A DNA stretch of 64,000 nucleotides from CAZSMC01 sp964607755 (GCA_964607755.1 CAZSMC010000016.1:6549-70548); one strand, 5' to 3'; numbered from the stretch's first letter, positions 55,195 to 63,739 are shown. Notes: generated from the sequence alone by a model not told the origin. Program-made: numbers and translations.

Positions 55195-55518
55195 ATGAAA
55201 TTGCCTTCAGATTCGAAAATATCAGATAACAAGATAAAAGAATATCTATTAAAGCCAAAGAAGAGGAATGATAAATCTTTCTGGCTGGGCCAAGCTGGAT
55301 ATGAACGTGACAATTGGCAGGTCCTGAAGAATGATATAATGAATCAATTATTATCCAAAGATGCAACACTTGTGGAAACCACAGAATTCGGCCAATTATT
55401 CAAGCTCACAGGAACCATAATTGGCCCAAATGGCAAGTCCTTGTTTGTATGCACAATATGGATGAAAGAATTTAGTACAGGCCTGACTGACAAAGTTTAT
55501 TACAATGTTTCCAGATAA
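55195..55518 (+). CDS. DUF6883 domain protein
   Basis: 107 aa. It matches the DUF6883 pattern: PSDSKISDNKIKEYLLKP, DKSFWLGQAGYERDNWQVLKNDI, TEFGQLFKLTGTIIGPNG and LFVCTIWMKE. This domain is often seen as a short stand-alone protein or at the C-terminus of larger toxins, next to DUF4926 proteins, which is also the case here (15 bases apart). A toxin-antitoxin or toxin-immunity role is suspected from context but not proven. It follows the mirrored TAAGGT array, which may be its control region. The ribosome site is weak. Confidence 0.75.
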   Translation: MKLPSDSKISDNKIKEYLLKPKKRNDKSFWLGQAGYERDNWQVLKNDIMNQLLSKDATLVETTEFGQLFKLTGTIIGPNGKSLFVCTIWMKEFSTGLTDKVYYNVSR

Positions 55519-55533
55519 AAGGAGCTATCGTTC

Positions 55534-55773
55534 ATGAAATACGAGTTGTTTAAAGAGGTTGTACTTTTAAAAAATGTACCGGAAAAGAATCTTAAGAAAG
55601 GTGATGTTGCGACAATCGTTGAACATCATCCTGTACCGAATGGGAAAGATGGGTATACATTAGAGATTTTTAATGTATTTGGTGATACATTGACAGTGCT
55701 TACCGTGTCAGAATCTGAAATTGAACCGTTGAAAGAAAATGAAGTTTTTAGCGCTCGTTCATTGACCGCTTGA
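55534..55773 (+). CDS. DUF4926 domain protein
   Basis: 79 aa. A small beta-barrel-like protein of DUF4926: ELFKEVVLLKNVPEKNLKKGDVATIVEHH, with the YTLEIFNVFGDTLTVLTV strand pair and the final ESEIEPL (quoted in parts). AAAGGAG lies upstream of the ATG. It is the usual partner of DUF6883 and could be its antidote. The reading frame continues in phase into the next ORF after a single TGA. Confidence 0.8.
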   Translation: MKYELFKEVVLLKNVPEKNLKKGDVATIVEHHPVPNGKDGYTLEIFNVFGDTLTVLTVSESEIEPLKENEVFSARSLTA

Positions 55774-55776
55774 AAT

Positions 55777-56418
55777 TTGGAAGAATCTAATCCTTCCATT
55801 GGCAAACAAACGACCGAATTCCTTGTACTGGATTTTTCCGGTACAGGAGAATTAATAGACCTCAATCTTGGTATCACTGAACGATTGTACCATCGTTTTG
55901 TAAAAGAAGCGCAATACGGTCAGGACTGGGATAACCGCCAGGACATTATCAAGTTTATCGAAAAATACCGCACAGCCTATCTCACTCGCGATCTTGAAAC
56001 CGTAGATATGATGTTTGCAGAGGGAGCCCTTATCTTAATCGGCCGGAAGATTCAACGCCGAACATTAAGTGATGACCGGATACAATATCAAACATTTTCA
56101 AACGAACCGGATTACAATTACTTGCTCCTGACAAAAGAACGATATCTCCGTCGCCAGCAGCGCGTTTTCGAATCCCAGGCCGACATTTGCCTCAATTTCG
56201 GTTCATTCGATATCGTCAAGAAAAACAACGCACCCGGTGTTTACGGTATGGAAATGCGCCAAAGTTACAATTCAACAACGTATGCGGATGAGGGTTACTT
56301 ATTTTTGCTCATTGACTTTACTGAACAAAATCCATTGATTTATGTCCCTGCCTGGCAGCCGAATGAATGGGACAAAAAAGCCATGGTTCGTACCGCGAAT
56401 TTCAAAATTTACAAATAA
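55777..56418 (+). pseudogene. NTF2-like domain protein, probably 5'-truncated
   Basis: 213 codons, open from 55774. There is no ATG at the start, only a TTG without a ribosome site one codon after the DUF4926 stop and in the same frame. The part from about 45 to 213 is well formed: QDIIKFIEKYRTAYLTRDLETV, GALILIGRKIQRR, YLRRQQRVFESQADICLNFG, VYGMEMRQSYNSTTYADEGYLFLL and YVPAWQPNEW. The FIEKYRTAYLTRD start resembles NTF2-like folds found at the C-terminus of longer proteins. I infer that the front of the gene was lost when the DUF6883/DUF4926 pair arrived. Translation by re-initiation is possible. Confidence 0.5.
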
Positions 56419-56484
56419 TAATTCGTATCGGCGTAGGCGCCTCTTCTATGTTTTCCGGCTATTAAACAAATTTGGCAGATAACA

Positions 56485-56555
56485 AAAAAAAGCGCCGGCT
56501 GTCAGTAAGCCTAGGGGGGGTCAGCCACTGACGAGGGGGGTCCCGGCGCCTTTTT
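56485..56555. terminator. Structured bidirectional terminator with G-runs
   Basis: Between convergent genes. The outer stem GCGCCGG / CCGGCGC (56492-56498 and 56543-56549), with an A-run before and a T-run after, can work as a terminator in both directions. Inside are two small hairpins, GGCT-gtcagta-AGCC and GTCAG-cca-CTGAC, each followed by a run of seven or six G. The interior is unusual for a terminator. Confidence 0.7.
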
Positions 56556-56579
56556 CAATTATAAAAAATCAACTTTTTT

Positions 56580-57698
56580 TTAAAATTCGTTCAGTTTTCT
56601 CTTCTCTTGAAAAGAAAGATTATGACATCCTTTCAGAAAAAAATATGCTTTTCTTGAAACATACAAATTATCATGATCCAAAAAATTTATAATTCTTTTT
56701 TTAATCTGAGATCCTACTTTTTGCTTTTTTTGTAGTAAATCCATAGTATGTTTAAATATAGCTACACCTAACTCATTATCAACAAATTGATCGAGTATTT
56801 CTTCAATGACGAAATCACTTACATTTTCTATTTCATTTAATCTAAATAAAATTTGTAGCTTGCGTGAAGTATTTACTTTTTTAAATGACTTTATCAGTTT
56901 TTTTTGTATTTTCGGATCTGATATGATATCACTCGGAAGGGCGTTAAGAGCTTCACGAGCAACATGGGCATTATTGTCACCTACAAGTTCTAAGATTGAA
57001 AAAAGCAAGGAATCCTGATGAAAATTACCATCGGCATTTTTAATGGCCCATATCTGATAGTCTTGTTGATTGCTGTTCAGCATTGATAATAAGAATTTTG
57101 GGCTTTTCTTATTTTCCAATATATCATGTATTTTTTTCTGTGTTTGCCCGTACACAATGTGCCATAATGTATACGTAGTGTAAACGGCATCTTCTACTAT
57201 ATAATTCTCTATACTCTTTATCGTTGCCCCGGTAGTAGCATCAAGCCCCAATTTCTCTTTTTTATTCTTTGATTTAACGAGTTCTTTAATTGTATAATTT
57301 TTCAGTATTGAATGAGGATTTGATAAAATGGAATCCAGTTTCTTATAATCATCTTTTGTGAATTTTTTATGCAAAGATTTTGTCAATGAATCACCTGGAA
57401 ACAATTCAAATCCCATATAATTTCCAATGGCATCCCAAAATATCTTTATATCAATAAACTTGCATTTATCGGTCATACAGACATCAGTATAAATCCGTTT
57501 TTCATACCATTGCGTTTCTCCTTTTTCATTCCTTTTTTCGTATAAACAATAATCTTGAGAATCATCTAATACTATAGTATGTTTGACAATTTTATCTTCA
57601 CCTTTCCAATATTCTGAACTTTTAAAAATTTCTTCAGAATGTTTTGGCAAAGTGAGAAACTGAATTCCTATGAGCAAAATGTTGATAATATGAAACAC
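56580..57698 (-). CDS. Secreted HEAT-like protein of unknown function with GATT-like motif
   Basis: 372 aa, starting at GTG (57698) with AAGGAA five bases upstream. A hydrophobic N-terminus (INILLIGIQFLTL) suggests export. Residues about 45-130 contain YTDVCMTDKCKFIDIKIFWD, then GLDATTGATIKSIENYIVED and AVYTTYTLWHIVYG. The DATTGAT piece resembles the flavin-attachment signature of FMN-binding domains, but the rest of that domain was not recognised. Residues about 195-370 look like HEAT-type helical repeats (DNNAHVAREALNALPS, DHDNLYVSRKAYFFLKG). No family was assigned. It is a lone gene with AT-rich, Lys-rich codon use. Confidence 0.65.
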   Translation of the reverse strand: MFHIINILLIGIQFLTLPKHSEEIFKSSEYWKGEDKIVKHTIVLDDSQDYCLYEKRNEKGETQWYEKRIYTDVCMTDKCKFIDIKIFWDAIGNYMGFELFPGDSLTKSLHKKFTKDDYKKLDSILSNPHSILKNYTIKELVKSKNKKEKLGLDATTGATIKSIENYIVEDAVYTTYTLWHIVYGQTQKKIHDILENKKSPKFLLSMLNSNQQDYQIWAIKNADGNFHQDSLLFSILELVGDNNAHVAREALNALPSDIISDPKIQKKLIKSFKKVNTSRKLQILFRLNEIENVSDFVIEEILDQFVDNELGVAIFKHTMDLLQKKQKVGSQIKKRIINFLDHDNLYVSRKAYFFLKGCHNLSFQEKRKLNEF

Positions 57699-57752
57699 CT
57701 TATTTCCTTTTTAATAAAATAACTTTTAATCTCTATACCTAGTATTTAAAAA

Positions 57753-58565
57753 TCAAGAGGCAATTTTTGCTTTTGCTGGATTTTGTAGAGTTAAATCGTT
57801 TCGATATCCAAGTTCCGCAGAAATCTTATCCGCATGCTTTCGTACATCTTTGCCGATTTTATCAAAATCAGATTTTTTCAATCGACTGGCAGGACCTGTT
57901 ATCCATATAGCCGCTACAGGATATCCCTTTCTGTTAAAGATCGGCGCCCCAACACAGTTCATACCCTCCGTCTCTTCAACACAATCTGTCGAATATCCTT
58001 TTTCTCTTACAGCTTCTAATACTCGTCGATAATCTTCCTTGTTCGTAATAGTTCTTTCATTAAATTGAATGTAATCAATTTTATCTAATAATTCTTCGCG
58101 TTCATTATCAGGTAAATAAGCAACCATCGCCTTGCCTGGCGCTGAGGTATGCAGATGAAACCGCTTTCCTGGTTCCAGTACGAATCTGAATGGATGGGTG
58201 CCTTGTACCTCCTCAATTGTTATCCCTTCAGTATCACTCAAAATCCCCAAAGGCACCGTTTCTTTATATATGTCTCTTAAATGCCGCATAACATGCAACG
58301 ATTTATCGACAAGATTTTGCTCGCTAATGGCTGCATGTCCTAACGTTAACAACTTTAAAGAAAGTTGAAAAACTTTTGTTTCTTCATCCCGGATTAAATA
58401 ATCATTGTCTAAGAGTGTTGAAGTGATGCGAAAGATGCTATTTCGTGGATATTCCAAATAATCAGTGATTTCACTTATTGAGAGCCCCTCCGGATGTTCG
58501 GCTAATAACTCGATTATACTTAATGCACGTTCAAGATTAGGTACATGGTATTTTGATGACGCCAT
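57753..58565 (-). CDS. IclR family transcriptional regulator
   Basis: 270 aa. The N-terminal winged helix (NLERALSIIELLAEHPEGLSI, YPRNSIFRITSTLLDNDYL) is followed by the effector-binding domain (PLGILSDTEGITIEEVQG, HTSAPGKAMVAYLPD, TDCVEETEGMNCVGAPIF). AGGAGGT precedes the ATG. It is the last gene of the sugar-acid operon and likely senses its substrate. It may bind the repeated 19-bp box found at both promoters of the divergent region 63373-63960. Confidence 0.93.
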   Translation of the reverse strand: MASSKYHVPNLERALSIIELLAEHPEGLSISEITDYLEYPRNSIFRITSTLLDNDYLIRDEETKVFQLSLKLLTLGHAAISEQNLVDKSLHVMRHLRDIYKETVPLGILSDTEGITIEEVQGTHPFRFVLEPGKRFHLHTSAPGKAMVAYLPDNEREELLDKIDYIQFNERTITNKEDYRRVLEAVREKGYSTDCVEETEGMNCVGAPIFNRKGYPVAAIWITGPASRLKKSDFDKIGKDVRKHADKISAELGYRNDLTLQNPAKAKIAS

Positions 58566-58614
58566 CTATTACCTCCTTTTTCCAATTAATTATGACTTAA
58601 ATTTCCATATCATT

Positions 58615-59328
58615 TCACTTTCCCTCCTCTTTGACATCATTACGTAAAACTCCGATTCCTTCTATTTCTATCTCGACAAGATCACCGTGTTTCAAGGGTC
58701 CCACTCCGGAGGGCGTACCGGTCATAATAATATCGCCGGCATAAAGCGTAAAATTTATCGAAACAAAATGCAAAATATCAGCAATAGAGAATATCATATG
58801 CCGTGTATTGGACTGTTGTTTTGGCTCCCCGTTCAGCCAGCAGGTGATATCTAATTGTTGCGCATCTCCAATATCTTCCTGCAATACCAAACAAGGCCCT
58901 ATCGGACCGAACGTATCTAATGATTTGCCGCGAAACCATCCGGATTTATCCGATGCTTGAATATTGCGCTGACTCACATCGTTCATGCAGGTATAGCCCA
59001 AAATATAATGAAAAGCTTCCTTCTTTGGAACATTCTTGCACTGTTCCTTAATAATGAACGCGAGTTCTGCTTCATAATCAACCCGGATATCAAAGTTGTA
59101 ATTTTTTAAAAAAGCAGGGATAATGATTGTTTGCTCATGTCCAATTAATACATTCGGTGTCTTGTTGAAGAGAATGGGCTCCCCGGGTAATTCGTTTTTA
59201 AAACCCTGAACATTCACTTTCTCGTGCTCTGCAATATGGTCTTTATAATTCAATCCAAGTGCTATAATCTTGCTCGGATTAACAGTATAATTTTCTTCAC
59301 GATGAGCAATAGGTAAGGTTATTGCCAT
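58615..59328 (-). CDS. Fumarylacetoacetate hydrolase (FAH) family protein
   Basis: 237 aa from the Met at 59328, chosen because AGAGGA lies just upstream; another Met 18 bases earlier lacks a site. Signatures are IIALGLNYKDHIAEH, PILFNKTPNVLIGHE, DYEAELAFIIKEQCKN, GYTCMNDVSQR, SLDTFGPIGPCLV and AGDIIMTGTPSGVGPL, with the metal-binding acidic residues (E in YEAELAF and nearby D) present. Members cleave C-C bonds in 2,4-diketo acids or decarboxylate or hydrate related acids. In this operon it probably acts late on a keto-deoxy sugar acid. The exact reaction is not known. Confidence 0.88.
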   Translation of the reverse strand: MAITLPIAHREENYTVNPSKIIALGLNYKDHIAEHEKVNVQGFKNELPGEPILFNKTPNVLIGHEQTIIIPAFLKNYNFDIRVDYEAELAFIIKEQCKNVPKKEAFHYILGYTCMNDVSQRNIQASDKSGWFRGKSLDTFGPIGPCLVLQEDIGDAQQLDITCWLNGEPKQQSNTRHMIFSIADILHFVSINFTLYAGDIIMTGTPSGVGPLKHGDLVEIEIEGIGVLRNDVKEEGK

Positions 59329-59379
59329 ACGGTCCTCTGTAAGCATATTCTACGTAATCAAAAATATAAATATAAAAAA

Positions 59380-60147
59380 TTAAACACAAGATTGCAAACC
59401 ACCATCAACAAAAAGAATATGCCCATTAACATAATTTGACGCATCAGAAGATAAAAAGATGGCCGCACCAACAAGTTCGTTCGGGTCTCCCCAGCGGTTC
59501 GCAGGTGTACGGGAACAGAGCCAGTTGTCAAATTTTGCATCTTTATAAAGTGAACGGGTCATTTCGGTCTTGAAATATCCTGGCGCTATGGCATTGACCT
59601 GAATATTGTGTTTGCCCCAGTCTGTTGCCATTCCTTTTGTCAACATTTTGAGCCCTCCTTTTGAAGCAGTATAGGGCGCAATCGTGGGACGGGCCAGTTC
59701 GCTTTGTAATGAACATATATTTATTATTTTACCGGCACGTCGATTAATCATGCCTTTGACTACCGCTTTTGATGTTAAAAAGGCTCCCATCAAATTGATA
59801 TTCATTATTTTTTGCCAGTCTTTTTTTGAAAATTCTTCCAACGGCCCCCGGATTTGTATGCCGGCGTTATTTATGAGAATATCTATCGATCCCAGGTTTT
59901 GTTCTATTAACGAAATTTGCGATTGAATTTCATCTTCATTTTGAACATCAAAGGCATAACCATGAACATTTTTTATTTCTTTTTCTAATGACGTTTGCGC
60001 TTTTGATAGCCTCTGCTCATCACGTCCGTTAATAATAATTGTAGCCCCGGCTCTGCCAAGACCTTGTGCGATGATATATCCTAATCCCCGGCTTGATCCT
60101 GTAATTAAAACTCTTTTATCCTTTACATCGAAAATCTGTTCGATCAT
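59380..60147 (-). CDS. SDR oxidoreductase, gluconate 5-dehydrogenase-like
   Basis: 255 aa from the ATG at 60147, which has AGGAA upstream; the frame extends 48 codons further but without a site or family sequence. The cofactor motif is TGSSRGLG (16-23), NNAG is at 93-96 and the catalytic set is S146, Y159 and K163 (YTASK). The C-terminus RWGDPNELVGAAIFLSSDAS with YVNGHILFVDGG matches gluconate 5-dehydrogenase/KduD-type enzymes. It lies next to a GntP-type permease, which supports a sugar acid as substrate. Confidence 0.88.
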   Translation of the reverse strand: MIEQIFDVKDKRVLITGSSRGLGYIIAQGLGRAGATIIINGRDEQRLSKAQTSLEKEIKNVHGYAFDVQNEDEIQSQISLIEQNLGSIDILINNAGIQIRGPLEEFSKKDWQKIMNINLMGAFLTSKAVVKGMINRRAGKIINICSLQSELARPTIAPYTASKGGLKMLTKGMATDWGKHNIQVNAIAPGYFKTEMTRSLYKDAKFDNWLCSRTPANRWGDPNELVGAAIFLSSDASNYVNGHILFVDGGLQSCV

Positions 60148-60197
60148 ACCGCATTCCTGTTTTTTTATTTGACTTTTCTCTTCAGTGCTTTGAATTA

Positions 60198-61544
60198 TTA
60201 ATGCAATCCTGGTAAAATACCGGAAAATAGACTTAGCACCAACACACCGATAAACGCCACCACACCTGCCAGACTCGCACCCAGTGTCCATGCTTTCATA
60301 GTTTCTGCTAATTTAAATCCTGAAAATCGGGTCACGACCCAAAAACCAGAATCATTTGGTAACGATAAACAGTTGCCGCCTGCGCATACGGCAATGGCAA
60401 CCAAAATAGGTGAAACCCCTGCATTGACAACCGTCGGACCCAAAATTGACGAGGCCGTTACCAAAGCCACTGTGGATGAGCCTAAAGCACCTCGTAAAAC
60501 AGCTGCCAAAATAAATCCGGTTAACAGAACAGATAAATGACCTGAAGAAAGTGTCTCTACCAGATACGAGCCAATACCACTGCTGTTAATAATAAAACCA
60601 AACGCTCCCCCGGCACCCGTAATCAATAATATCATACCGGATTTCTCCGCCGCCTCTGCCATAATCTGATTAGCGGGCCGTACAAAGTATTTTCGAAGTG
60701 CTATGCCTCCAATCAATACAGTAATTAATAAAGCCATATTTTTATCACCGATGAAAGAAAAGAAAGAATAGAGCTTTGTGCCCTCATCGAGCGTCAAACT
60801 CATGATGCTTCCTAACAAAATTAATAAAATAGGCAGCAAAAGTATAAAAAATGATAAAAAGCCTGATGGTTGCTCTTTTGGAGTTGCAATATCCTCTTCT
60901 TCTATCTGGTTTTGCGCAAGACGTGTATCTTTTTTGCCGAGAAAAATTCCATACAACCATCCTCCAACCAATACAGCAGGCAGCCCCACAATAATCGCAT
61001 ATAAAGAAAACATCCCCATACTGATTTGCATATTGGTGGCCACATCCACAGGTCCTGGTGTCGGAACAATGAGATTATGTGAAGTCAATAAACTAATTGA
61101 TAAAGCAGCCACCAACGTAATGATTGGCGTTTTTGTTAGATGTGACAATTTTTTTATAATAGAGATGAGGATAACAAAGGCAGCATCCATAAAAACCGGA
61201 ATAGAAACAAGATAACCAGTGAATACAACAGCCAATGGCGCATGCTTTTCCCCCACTAGTTTAACCAGACCATGAGCTATTTTTTCTGTCGCCCTCGATT
61301 CCGATAACAATCGTCCCAGAATAATTCCCAATCCGATGACAATACCAATACCTTTTAATGTGTTGCCAAATCCAACAGCGATTTGTTCACTGACCTCTAA
61401 GATCGGCATGCCAACAAGAAATCCCGTTAGCAAGGATGAAATCAAAAGCGCGATAAATGGATTGAGATGAAATTTAATGATAACGAAAATAACAAAAGTG
61501 ATGACAAATAAAAAAATACCCAATAACCCCAGTCCGGTAACCAT
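60198..61544 (-). CDS. GntP family sugar-acid permease
   Basis: 448 aa with about 12 to 14 membrane segments. It has FGNTLKGIGIVIGLGIILGRLL, FMDAAFVILISI, VPTPGPVDVATNMQ and GNCLSLPNDSGFWVV, all typical of GntP/gluconate:H+ symporters. The start at 61544 has AAGGAG five bases upstream; the site overlaps the end of the preceding transketolase gene (stop 61547-61549). It imports the acid processed by the downstream dehydrogenase and FAH protein. Confidence 0.92.
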   Translation of the reverse strand: MVTGLGLLGIFLFVITFVIFVIIKFHLNPFIALLISSLLTGFLVGMPILEVSEQIAVGFGNTLKGIGIVIGLGIILGRLLSESRATEKIAHGLVKLVGEKHAPLAVVFTGYLVSIPVFMDAAFVILISIIKKLSHLTKTPIITLVAALSISLLTSHNLIVPTPGPVDVATNMQISMGMFSLYAIIVGLPAVLVGGWLYGIFLGKKDTRLAQNQIEEEDIATPKEQPSGFLSFFILLLPILLILLGSIMSLTLDEGTKLYSFFSFIGDKNMALLITVLIGGIALRKYFVRPANQIMAEAAEKSGMILLITGAGGAFGFIINSSGIGSYLVETLSSGHLSVLLTGFILAAVLRGALGSSTVALVTASSILGPTVVNAGVSPILVAIAVCAGGNCLSLPNDSGFWVVTRFSGFKLAETMKAWTLGASLAGVVAFIGVLVLSLFSGILPGLH

Positions 61545-61546
61545 AA

Positions 61547-62512
61547 TCACTCCTTTTCTGTAACAGTTATCTTTCGCCTGATAGCTGATTTTACTTTACG
61601 GATTATATTTGAAACAGTCAAGCCACATTCTTCAAGCAATTCTGTATATTGCCCTGACCCGCCAAACCGGTCTTCAATAGCAACGCTCTCCAGGGGCACC
61701 GGATGGTGATGCCCGACAATCTCGGCCACAGCCGACGTTAATCCACCGTACCTTGAATGTTCTTCCACACTAACAGCAGCTCCTGTTTTGCTAATACTAT
61801 GAACCAAAAGTTGAGTATCAATTGGTTTTAACGTATGAATCTCTAATACTTCACAGGATATATCTTCTTTTTCCAATTCTTCCGCCGCCTGTAACGCGTA
61901 GCTTACCATCATTCCCATGGCAACAATGGTTACATCTGTCCCCTCTCGTAGCAAAAATCCTTTTCCAATATCCATTTTTGTATTTTGAGGATGAATGATT
62001 GGAGCTTCAACGCGCGGTACTCGTATAAAAACCGGTCCGTTAATCTCCATAGCATCGAATACGGCGTGCTGTAGAGTGATGCTATCAGAAGGAACAATCA
62101 CAGTAAAGTTTGGCATAGCTCGCATAATGGCAAGGTCCATAATACTTTGATGAGTAACACCATCGCCGTACCCGGATAAACCTCCATTTGTACCCATCAA
62201 TTTGACATTTAAACCCGGGTAAGATATTTGACTCCTTATCTGGTCGGCAGCACGTAATGTGAGTAAAAAGCTAAAAGTACAAACATATGGAATTTTACCG
62301 CACGTTGACAATCCTGCTCCTATAGAAACCATATTCGCTTCTGTTATACCGACATCATAAAAACGATGCGGGAACTTTCTTCCGAAAAATATTGAGCGGG
62401 TTGCACCAGCCAAATCTGCATCCAAAACAACAACATCTTCGTTTTCAGTACCGGCGTTTACAAGCGTCTCACCAAACACATCTCGTAGAGGAGGACTCAT
62501 GTCCCATTTCAT
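61547..62512 (-). CDS. Split transketolase, C-terminal subunit
   Basis: 321 aa. It contains the pyrimidine-binding and C-terminal domains of transketolase: VVVLDADLAGATRS, RFYDVGITEANMVSIGAGLS, the Glu of which activates thiamine diphosphate, YGDGVTHQSIMDLAIMRAMPN, VFIRVPR and the tail domain LEIHTLKPID. The ATG overlaps the stop of the N-terminal subunit by four bases, as expected for an obligate pair. Confidence 0.93.
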   Translation of the reverse strand: MKWDMSPPLRDVFGETLVNAGTENEDVVVLDADLAGATRSIFFGRKFPHRFYDVGITEANMVSIGAGLSTCGKIPYVCTFSFLLTLRAADQIRSQISYPGLNVKLMGTNGGLSGYGDGVTHQSIMDLAIMRAMPNFTVIVPSDSITLQHAVFDAMEINGPVFIRVPRVEAPIIHPQNTKMDIGKGFLLREGTDVTIVAMGMMVSYALQAAEELEKEDISCEVLEIHTLKPIDTQLLVHSISKTGAAVSVEEHSRYGGLTSAVAEIVGHHHPVPLESVAIEDRFGGSGQYTELLEECGLTVSNIIRKVKSAIRRKITVTEKE

Positions 62513-63372
62513 ACCAACACCCCTTTCAGCTCAGCTAACGCTTGTTGATACTCTTCTTCAGATGGATTTTTGCCATGCCACTCGTGCGAGTTTTCCATAA
62601 ATGAAACCCCTTTCCCTTTTATCGTATTCGCAATAATCGCTGTTGGACCAACTGAATGTTCCTTTGCTCTTGAAATTTTCTCAATAATATCCCTGACATT
62701 ATGCCCGTCACATTCCAGAACATTCCAGTTAAAACTTTGTATTTTGTCTCTTAAATTATTTAATGGCAAGATTTCACTGTTAAAACCGTCCAGTTGCACC
62801 TTGTTATAATCGATGATAACAATAAGATTATTGAGCCTGTATTTTGCCCCGGTGAGGAATCCCTCCCAATTCTGCCCCTCGTCCAGTTCACCACATCCTG
62901 TTAGAACGAATGTCCTGTAACTCTTGCTGTCCAACCTGGCGGCCAATTGAGTGCCTATACCAAATGATATTCCCATGCCCAGCGAACCACTGGATATCTC
63001 AACCCCGGGTACTTTTTTCATGTCAGGATGACCTTGTAATTTACTGCCGATTTTGCGTAAGGTATAAAGATCGCGTTCCGGGAAATAACCTTTCTTAGCT
63101 AAAATCGCATAAAGTGCCGGAGCCGCATGCCCTTTTGAAAGGACAAATCTGTCTCTATTTGTCTCCCCTGGATTTCGTGGATTTACGTTTAATTCCTGAA
63201 AATAAAGCACAGACAATAACTCACATATAGAAAATGATCCGCCTATATGCCCTGATCCCGCCTGGTAAACCATCTCTAAGACTTTAATCCGTAGTTCATT
63301 CGCAATTTCTTTTAATCGGTCGTAATTCGTTTCCTTCAATTCCATACAAAAGCCCAATTTTTTAACAAGCAT
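62509..63372 (-). CDS. Split transketolase, N-terminal subunit, GDG replaced by GCG
   Basis: 287 aa thiamine-diphosphate-binding subunit: GSGHIGGSFSICELLSVLYF, DRFVLSKGHAAPALYA, GHPDMKKVPGVEISSGSLG, GKGVSFMENSHEWHGKNP. The metal-binding motif normally reads GDGE...N, but here it is TGCGELDEGQNWEG, so the Asp that ligates Mg2+ is Cys (codon TGT, checked). The final Asn (IDYNKVQLDG) is present. First gene of the sugar-acid operon. Either Met (63372 or 63345) may be the start; neither has a good ribosome site. Confidence 0.9.
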   Translation of the reverse strand: MLVKKLGFCMELKETNYDRLKEIANELRIKVLEMVYQAGSGHIGGSFSICELLSVLYFQELNVNPRNPGETNRDRFVLSKGHAAPALYAILAKKGYFPERDLYTLRKIGSKLQGHPDMKKVPGVEISSGSLGMGISFGIGTQLAARLDSKSYRTFVLTGCGELDEGQNWEGFLTGAKYRLNNLIVIIDYNKVQLDGFNSEILPLNNLRDKIQSFNWNVLECDGHNVRDIIEKISRAKEHSVGPTAIIANTIKGKGVSFMENSHEWHGKNPSEEEYQQALAELKGVLV

Positions 63373-63484
63373 TCATTTGATTATCTGGTTATATAATGGA
63401 AAATTTAATACAACGAAAACCATCAAGTGAATTCATATATATATAAATAATAAAGACCCCGAAACATGTATCTTGCCTTATGTT

Positions 63485-63503
63485 TATTATATAGTCAATA
63501 TGT
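63485..63503 (-). promoter_or_regulatory. Operator-like box, leftward promoter
   Basis: On the minus strand it reads ACATATTGACTATATAATA, differing at one base from the box at 63721-63739. It starts four bases after the leftward -10 element and covers the expected transcription start. Confidence 0.6.
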
Positions 63504-63506
63504 TTA

Positions 63507-63534
63507 AATATAATAATTTTTTTTTTCTTGTCAA
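63507..63534 (-). promoter_or_regulatory. Sigma70 promoter of the sugar-acid operon
   Basis: -35 TTGACA (63529-63534) and -10 TATATT (63507-63512) with a 16-bp, A-rich spacer, read on the minus strand. The transcript starts near 63500 and would include the transketolase to iclR genes. Confidence 0.7.
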
Positions 63535-63688
63535 CAATTTTTTTTTAAAAAGTGGATCGGTATTTGAATGTTTCCTCCATAAAATAACTCAAATATTCAT
63601 AACGAGATTTTCATCTCATCAAAAGACATACAGTAGTTTATTTTTCACACAATTTATCTTTTAAAAGCCATAAAACTTAAAATTTTCC

Positions 63689-63717
63689 TTGACAAAACAT
63701 ATTATTTTTTGTATATA
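63689..63717 (+). promoter_or_regulatory. Sigma70 promoter of the rightward gene
   Basis: -35 TTGACA (63689-63694) and -10 TATATA (63712-63717) with a 17-bp spacer. Transcription would start near 63724, inside the operator-like palindrome. Confidence 0.7.
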
Positions 63718-63739
63718 TAGACATGTTGACTATATAATA
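63714..63739 (+). promoter_or_regulatory. Operator-like palindrome and box, rightward promoter
   Basis: TATATAGACA, TGT, TGACTATATA is a 23-bp dyad (9 of 10 pairs) at 63714-63736 that overlaps the -10 element. Its right part, ACATGTTGACTATATAATA (63721-63739), recurs at the leftward promoter. A repressor here would block the promoter; IclR is the nearest candidate. Confidence 0.6.

Noticed and set aside
55771..55773. TGA between DUF4926 and the next ORF as a selenocysteine codon
   Set aside because: DUF4926 is complete at this point, and no Cys-containing fusion pattern or SECIS-like hairpin was seen.
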